From Priapulus caudatus (lineage: Eukaryota > Priapulida > Priapulimorpha > Priapulimorphida > Priapulidae): 24,574 bases of DNA. The stretch is taken from contig NW_014577063.1 of assembly GCF_000485595.1 (NCBI RefSeq), positions 914,557-939,130 on the forward strand, written 5' to 3'. The notes beneath the pieces were generated by a model. The model was not told the origin of the DNA, did not search any database, and saw only the letters and a program-made list of their open reading frames with translations. The position numbers were made by a program, and so were the translations under genes. Numbering within the stretch: position 1 is the first letter of the stretch; the number at the start of each line of letters is the position of its first letter. Positions 19,151 through 24,574 of this stretch are shown one piece after another.

Positions 19151-20680
19151 TTAATTCCTTCTTGTTGTGCGCGTGCCCGTAATTTGTAACTTAATCCCTT
19201 TTCTCGTAATCTTGTACGCGTAATCATTTTCGTACGTGCGAAGCAAGTTTTTGCGTGATTAGAAGGCATTTTTTTGTGGCATCTCACAATGTACGTGAGC
19301 CGTCAATAGGTTTCTAAAATATCGAACGGCGAGTTTTGCTGTTTCACGCCATGTAAAATGTTTCTATTTTTTATCAACTTTAAATTTGCTGCAATGAACA
19401 TCGTATTTCGTAAGAAAATGATATTGTATAATAGAGGTAATGTCAAATAATTATTTGACCAATTTAATTCTCTCTAACAAACTTGACATAACAAAAGTCT
19501 TAACTAGTAATAGTTTATGTTTCAACAGAAAATAGTCGTATTTCACTAACGTTCGTTCGCTATTTTTCCTTCGCTATTTTAAAAGTTGATCGGTAAATAG
19601 CGAAGAACACGTCCGCGCGTGTTTCACAAAGCTCCGTTCGCCAAAGTTATTCGTTATTTAGCGAACAACTTTACCGACACCTCTGCAGGGTCTCGGTAAA
19701 TTTAGCGATTTGCCTATGAAAACATAATGTAGCGCAGTGTGAGCATTGACAGATGTGACACACGCGTTAGCACGTAGCAAGCGCCGAGAATATAGCACAC
19801 ATGCACAACCGTTGGTTATGATCGCTCGCTGGTGCAATGTACTTTGGAAGCAGTGACCAACGTAACACACGAAAGTTGCCATGCGGACAGAGTTCCTTTT
19901 TGCGCAGGCATATATATTTTGAACGAGTATAATTAACGTGTAATTATCGCATTTAATCAAGCTATAATGAATATAATCTCCGCGTAGAACTTCGTCTTCG
20001 CATTTAGCAGACTTTCGCGACTTAAGGATTTTATTATAGCAACTATTATAATTGGCCTATTCATTGCCACGTCGGCATTTCGCGAAATATTCGGTAATTG
20101 ATTTCAAGCGCTTGTAAATTTGTTCAACAAAATCTTAACGCGGTTTATGTCGTAACCGGCAGATGGCGTAAGATGGCGTAACTTTACAAATTTCAAAATA
20201 TGCAAATGGTTTCAGGATCCGTATGAGGTTTCTAAATCCTTGACGATCTCATTTGGCATACCGATAAGCCAATATTAAAATAAAATTTAATATATTTAGA
20301 CTGAATAAACAATAATGCATACCTTCAAGATACTAGGAAACGCGTGATTTAAACGAATATATGCAATGTATTGACGTTCAGGGCTAGTGGCCGTATTGCG
20401 ATAACTATACATTGCTCCCACACACGAGCCATAACAGCTAAGCAATTACAAACGCCTTGATAGAAGCGTAGACTTGAAAAGGTGCCTAATGATCTCGTGG
20501 TAGGTAGTGCTTTAGCAAAATAATAAGCGACATATGTGAGCATATTACTAGATGCGTATAATTGTAATGAGGCTCGTGTCGTTAATAGTGGCCAGGTTCG
20601 TGACGTTTGGCGCGTGTAAGATGTACCATTCGATAGCACGATTAATAGACAGACGTGAATGACGTATGACAGAAACAAGA
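19151..20680. other. Non-repetitive DNA, no supportable gene
   Basis: Visible structure: a 10-bp perfect inverted repeat TTCGCTATTT/AAATAGCGAA (19570-19579, 19595-19604), repeated TCGGTAAAT..AGCGA strings at 19591-19604 and 19694-19709, and a duplicated AGATGGCGTA at 20161-20180. A minus-strand frame (20349-20696 from its first ATG) is open for 115 codons with one hydrophobic stretch, but it overlaps the transposon end and has no recognisable domain. Confidence 0.5.
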
Positions 20681-20805
20681 TGGCCCAGTCACACATACGC
20701 GACGCACGGCCCGTGCATTGAAAAAAATGAAAAATAAGATCAGTGCGTCGTTGTGCGCCCAACTTTTGTCAGGATTTGGGAGAAGCTAGCGAGTTGACAA
20801 CGAAT

Positions 20806-20926
20806 GCACAGCGTGTTGCTAGCGCGCTGCGCGTATCTAGGGCGCATACACAGTGCATACAGAGCGTATACAGGGCAGGGCGCACATGTTAAAAAACTCA
20901 ACAAACGCACAGCGTGTTGCTAGCGC
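20806..20926 (+). repeat. Subterminal 20-bp direct repeats in transposon
   Basis: GCACAGCGTGTTGCTAGCGC is present exactly at 20806-20825 and 20907-20926, 101 bases apart. Related GCTAGCGC/CTAGCGTG strings appear near the other end (about 22190-22225), so the element carries shared motifs at both ends. Confidence 0.8.
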
Positions 20927-22075
20927 ACGGAACAAATGGTCCGCGCATGCGCATTCACCGCGCATTCAACGCACAGCCAGCGAACGGCAGCGGTCATGCA
21001 TGCTGTGACAATGAGCTTGACGGTCTCGGGCTGCTGCTGCATCGTGTTCAGGAGAACTTGGAAACGGTTGGCCAGGATACCGAAGGCATTTTCTGCGACC
21101 CTCCTGGCTCGGGAAAGCCGGTAGTTCAAGATGCGCTCCGGCCGCGTCATACCCCGGAGGCTGTACGGCTTCATCATGTTGGGTCGTAGGGCGAAGGCAT
21201 CGTCGCCAACAAAGAAGTAGGGCACATCCTGGTAGTCGTTGGAAAAAAGCATCGGGATCAGGAAAGCCTAGACTACCATCTTCAACGCATTCCTTCAGCT
21301 CAAAGGCATTGTAGATCTGAGCGTCTGATGCTGATCCCATACCGCCGATGTCTGCCCAGATGAACTTGTAATCAGCATCCACGAGCGCCATGAGGACAAC
21401 AGAGTAGAACCCTTTGTAGTTGTAGTATAGGAAACCACTGTTTGGAGGACACTTGCAGTTGACGTGCTTGCCATCAAGTGCACCACAGGTATAGGGAAAG
21501 TTTCACCTCTCCATGAACTTGTCATATATGGCACGCCATTCCTCAGGAGTGGTGGGACACTTCATCACCTCATCCTTGTACTTATCGATGATGGCCTGGC
21601 ACACTTCTGGGATAAGCAGGGATATGGTGTTGTGAGGCACCCTCCACCCATAGGACATTGAGTGATACTTGGTCCCACAGGCAAGATGCCGCAGAGTGAG
21701 GGCAAGCTTCAGGCCAGGGTAGATGGCCTTTCTGTAGGTTGTATTCTGCTTGGTGATCCTCAGACCCACTCCGGTCAGCAGCTCGTCGAACATCTCGGGG
21801 GGCATCCGCATGAAGTTCTTGAAGGCTGCCTGGTCTTCGTTACGGAGTTCAACAAGTAGCTGGTCATACAGGCTAAACTGTCGTCGCCTACCGATCCACG
21901 GTCGGACCCAGAACCTCTGTTGACCTCTACCCTTTCTCCTTCTCCTGATGACATAGACTTGGTGAAGTGCCAGTTCCATGAGGTTCTGCTGATGTTGGAG
22001 AACTGCGATCTTCCTGATTGTTAGTCGCAAGCTGTTCGGGATGCTTCCATCTTCTGAGGTGGTTCTTCTAGACAC
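20920..22075 (-). pseudogene. PIF/Harbinger (HARBI1-like) DDE transposase, broken
   Basis: About 385 codons read from right to left, the usual size for HARBI1-like transposases. An N-terminal helical region (FSLYDQLLVELR, then FRMPPEMFDELL-type text) precedes the nuclease domain. The catalytic triad is visible: Asp in CGALDGKH, Asp in GDDAFALRP, and Glu in [11 protein letters not shown]. Two breaks interrupt it. An in-frame TGA at 21503-21505 stands where family members have Trp before NFPYTCGALDG. An A6 run at 21243-21248 shifts the frame after FPDPDA; five bases would keep it. The 5' start is unclear: the open frame begins without ATG, the first in-frame ATG is at 21979, and an ATG at 22100 is out of frame by one. 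Decayed copy or sequencing error are both possible. Confidence 0.85.
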
Positions 22076-22680
22076 GATCAGCAGGAACGCTGCGCGTCAT
22101 TCCCGCATGAGAGTCGAGGAGAAGTGATGATGAGGAGCGTGGGGCGGGGACCCGTTTATATAACCCTAATGGGCTACACGCTGCGTACGAGCGCTAGGGA
22201 CACACGCTAGAAAGAAGTTGGGCGCGCTAGCAGGACTCGTTCAGGCACTTCGTTCAGCAGCGCCCATAATTCGCTGCATGTTTCGTGGACAATGCGTAAG
22301 AAGGCTACGCTAGATGTGCGCTAGGTGTGGCGCTAGGGTGTTCACTACACTTCAAGGCCGACGATAACAACGAATACCCAGCCGTGTGCTCCGGGTGTGT
22401 CTGGCGTGTCCAAGCGCGCTTTGCGCGCTGTCTGGGCGTTCGCTTCTGGCGTGCATGTGAGCATTCCCTGCGTCGGCTCACGCGGCACATTTTTGTGGCT
22501 GCACAAAAAATCCCGACGCCCACGAGGGAAAAATGACAACTAAGACAATGCATAGCGCTGGTCCAGCACGCTCGGCCGACGAGTAAACGAATGCTTGACG
22601 CACGACCCTAGCGAAAGACAAGCGCACATGGCCAAAATTGGCCAACTTTACACGTGCGTCGTGTATGGTGTGACTGGCGC

Positions 22681-24100
22681 AAACGTAGCAACAATTAGTT
22701 CTATTAATCTTTTAGCCGAGTAATACACCAAAATACTATAGATCCCTCTAGGGGCATGGCGCGTACACGGGGTCGTAAAATCTAAAGCAATAAGTACAGC
22801 AAGCAATATACACTGGTGCAAATCCAACCGTATCGAAGTAGTTTAGCCAGTCTCAAAGTAGTTTCCCACACACAAATCAAAGTAGTATAGTCACAGCAAA
22901 TAGCAATAAAGTCAAAGCAAGCTAACCTACTCAGCATCTAGCAAAGGCGACTCTCCCTTTCTGTTCTAAATGGGCCTTTTTATATAATTTTTCGCCGATG
23001 GCCAACGTGACTTAAGTAGGCTTAAAGTCACGCGTTTTGGCTCACATAACATGGATGCAGCTTTCACAACTTTCGATAAGGGGGGGGGGTGAGTGACCAC
23101 TGTCCAAGTGGGCGCTTGCAGCTAATGAGGCCGGCTTGACTGGATTAGTCGCCGCGAGGCAAGTCCCTGTCACCGAATCTGCCGGTGTAAATTCTTATAA
23201 ATAAGTATCTATCTATGGCTGAATTAGCTTCATTACATAATAATACATGCACGCATGCCAAAAAGAAAACAAGACAATTTAGCGGGTAATAAAGCAATCA
23301 TGCACATGCCTTGGGGGAACTGGCAAAAATGACTTGGCACATCGACCCCTTGTTGACGCAAAAAATGTTTTGTATATGCGGTAAATTCTCTCGCTCTAGT
23401 TTCTCTATCTTTGATCTCGCTGACGACACCCTTGCTAGTTGCTGCTATCTCTATACTCTATTCTCATGTCTGGCAAATTTAGCCAATATATATTGGATTA
23501 GTCGTGGCTAGACAATTATTATGCAAGATATCCTGTATAATCATATTGGTTACACTAGAATGAGTTTGATCAGATCGGCTTGTGGTTTACCACAGTCTCT
23601 CGTTCCCTCGTTATTATAACACAAATTATTTATATACAAGCATATATATAATTTGTGTTATAATGATGTCTACATAATTATGTCTATACTGATAGCATGA
23701 TAGACCCATCTTCTCCCACCAGTGCTTCAGAATAGATGCTTGGTTGCTGGGCGCTAACAAATAGGTGAGCGAGACGTCTAGCATTTGACGATGGGCATGT
23801 ACGAGCAAACAGACAACTTGCTACATGTGTACTGGGATCTAGACAGTCGTATGTAAATTTAAACACATGCGGGTAGGTAGCGATGGGTGGAGAAGTTTTT
23901 AGCGAATGTCAAAAAATCTAACCTAATTCATATCACCCGTGAACGAAATGTGTGTATGACAGCGACTCGTGCATATTCTCGCAAACTACTGCCCCCCCTC
24001 CCGACCATGACTATAGCTGACATCCGTACTTGGTGTGGATGGCAATTGCGAAATTGCTAAATAGTAATCAATTACTCGAGCTTAAATAAACCTCAATATC
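22681..24100. other. Non-repetitive AT-rich DNA, no supportable gene
   Basis: Only short frames without domains are present. Landmarks are a G9-10 run near 23080 and the inverted repeat listed separately. Confidence 0.5.
23613..23664. repeat. 17-bp perfect inverted repeat
   Basis: ATTATAACACAAATTAT (23613-23629) pairs exactly with 23648-23664 across an 18-base AT-rich loop, so the RNA of either strand would form a stable hairpin. No terminator or gene is adjacent. Confidence 0.8.
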
Positions 24101-24167
24101 ATCGTTCTCTCTCTCTCTCTCACCCTACGCTCGCCCGCCCGCTCTTTCCCCCCTCTTTCTCGTCCCT

Positions 24168-24574
24168 ATATCGCTCGCCCCTTCCCTCTCGTCTTCTCTC
24201 CCTATTATGGGACACCGCTTTATGTGTATTAAATGGAGAGGTCAAACCCATTAGCGGCGTACTCACGTGCACGTATCACTCGCCCCTTCTCTCTCGTCTT
24301 CTCACTCTTTTATGGGACGTACACCGCTTTATGTGTATTAAAGGGAGAGGTCAAGCTCATGGGCAGTGTACTCATGTGCACGTGTCACTCGCCCCTTCTC
24401 TCTCGTCTTCTCTCTCTATTATGGGACGTACACCGCTTTATGTGTATTAAAGGGAAAGGTTGAGCACATGGGCAGTGTACTCATGTGCACGTGTCACTCG
24501 CCCCTTCTCTCTCGTATTCTCTCTCTATTATGGGACGTACACCGCTTTATGTGTATTAAAGGGAAAGGTTGAGC
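24168..24574 (+). repeat. 109-bp tandem satellite, truncated by window end
   Basis: TCGCCCCTT recurs at 24175, 24280, 24389 and 24498 (spacing 105, 109, 109), giving about 3.7 units. Each unit has a CT-rich start, TATGGGAC, a GCTTTATGTGTATTAAA segment, and (except in the most degraded first unit) CACGTG near the junction. The first unit is the most diverged and the last two are almost identical, so the array is expanding or homogenising toward the right. Since 109 is not a multiple of three, long frames across it have no consistent product. Confidence 0.95.

Larger units (their letters stand above)
20682..22680. mobile_element. PIF/Harbinger DNA transposon, about 2 kb
   Basis: The left end (20684-20708: CCAGTCACAC..CGACGCACG) matches the inverted right end (22653-22680) with small indels, bracketing the transposase. 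Subterminal inverted repeats follow: CGCCCAACTT at about 20755 pairs with AAGTTGGGCG at about 22216. The motif GCACAGCGTGTTGCTAGCGC occurs twice, at 20806 and 20907. Such subterminal copies are typical transposase-binding arrays. Autonomous Harbinger elements also encode a Myb/SANT-like protein, and none is visible here. No clean 3-bp target duplication is seen, so the outer ends are uncertain by a few bases. Confidence 0.75.

Noticed and set aside
20349-20696. 115-codon minus frame with one hydrophobic stretch
   Set aside because: Its start lies inside the transposon terminal repeat and there is no recognisable family, so it is probably chance.
20914-21189. Plus-strand frames opposite the transposase
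   Set aside because: They are antisense shadows of the transposase coding sequence.
22305-22553. Minus-strand 82-codon frame, considered as the missing Myb/SANT partner of Harbinger
   Set aside because: It has no Trp-spaced Myb/SANT pattern and a Cys/His/Arg-rich random-looking composition.

Overview
The window is nuclear DNA from an animal, most likely an arthropod. The reasons are very dense microsatellites, no CpG depletion in the non-repetitive parts, a candidate first exon with a canonical GT splice donor, a TCAGTC initiator (the arthropod Inr consensus is TCAKTY), and a PIF/Harbinger-type DNA transposon. There is no bacterial or viral gene organisation, and no complete conserved host gene is visible. 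The species cannot be fixed from this sequence alone.

Layout: 1-815 is an imperfect (CTAT)n block running into a (GT)n block. 816-5320 is mostly non-repetitive DNA with a few short inverted repeats and two tRNA-promoter-like remnants. 5321-12247 is a 3.4 kb head-to-tail duplication. Each copy contains a foldback element with inverted ends (TIR-like ends reading GAATAC..ATTATATCCGCGC), a CT/GT microsatellite, and a closing 10-bp satellite (ACGTATGATC; 5 units in copy 1, 11 in copy 2). The copies differ mainly by 1-2 base indels, so either the duplication is recent or the assembly is noisy. 12497-12506 is a run of N. 12522-13169 holds an unusual T-poor open frame. 13490-15443 is a set of long purine and pyrimidine tracts around a CpG-rich spacer that carries an exact RFX X-box consensus match. 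15444-17720 mixes non-repetitive CpG-rich DNA with TA, GT, AC and CT microsatellites.

The best host-gene signal is at 17701-17902: a TATA-like run, a TCAGTC initiator, an ATG-free leader of about 88 nt, an 18-residue signal peptide, and a splice donor (AAAG|GTAGGT). The exon ends in phase 1. A strong acceptor at 18764 would continue the frame to a stop at 18904, but that exon is only a candidate. The rest of the gene may lie outside the window.

Downstream are two DNA transposons. 18917-19150 is a 234-bp MITE with long terminal inverted repeats and a TTA target-site duplication. About 20682-22680 is a 2 kb PIF/Harbinger element with matching terminal repeats and a minus-strand DDE transposase. 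That transposase is broken by an in-frame TGA and a homopolymer frameshift. The window ends inside a 109-bp tandem satellite (24168-24574).
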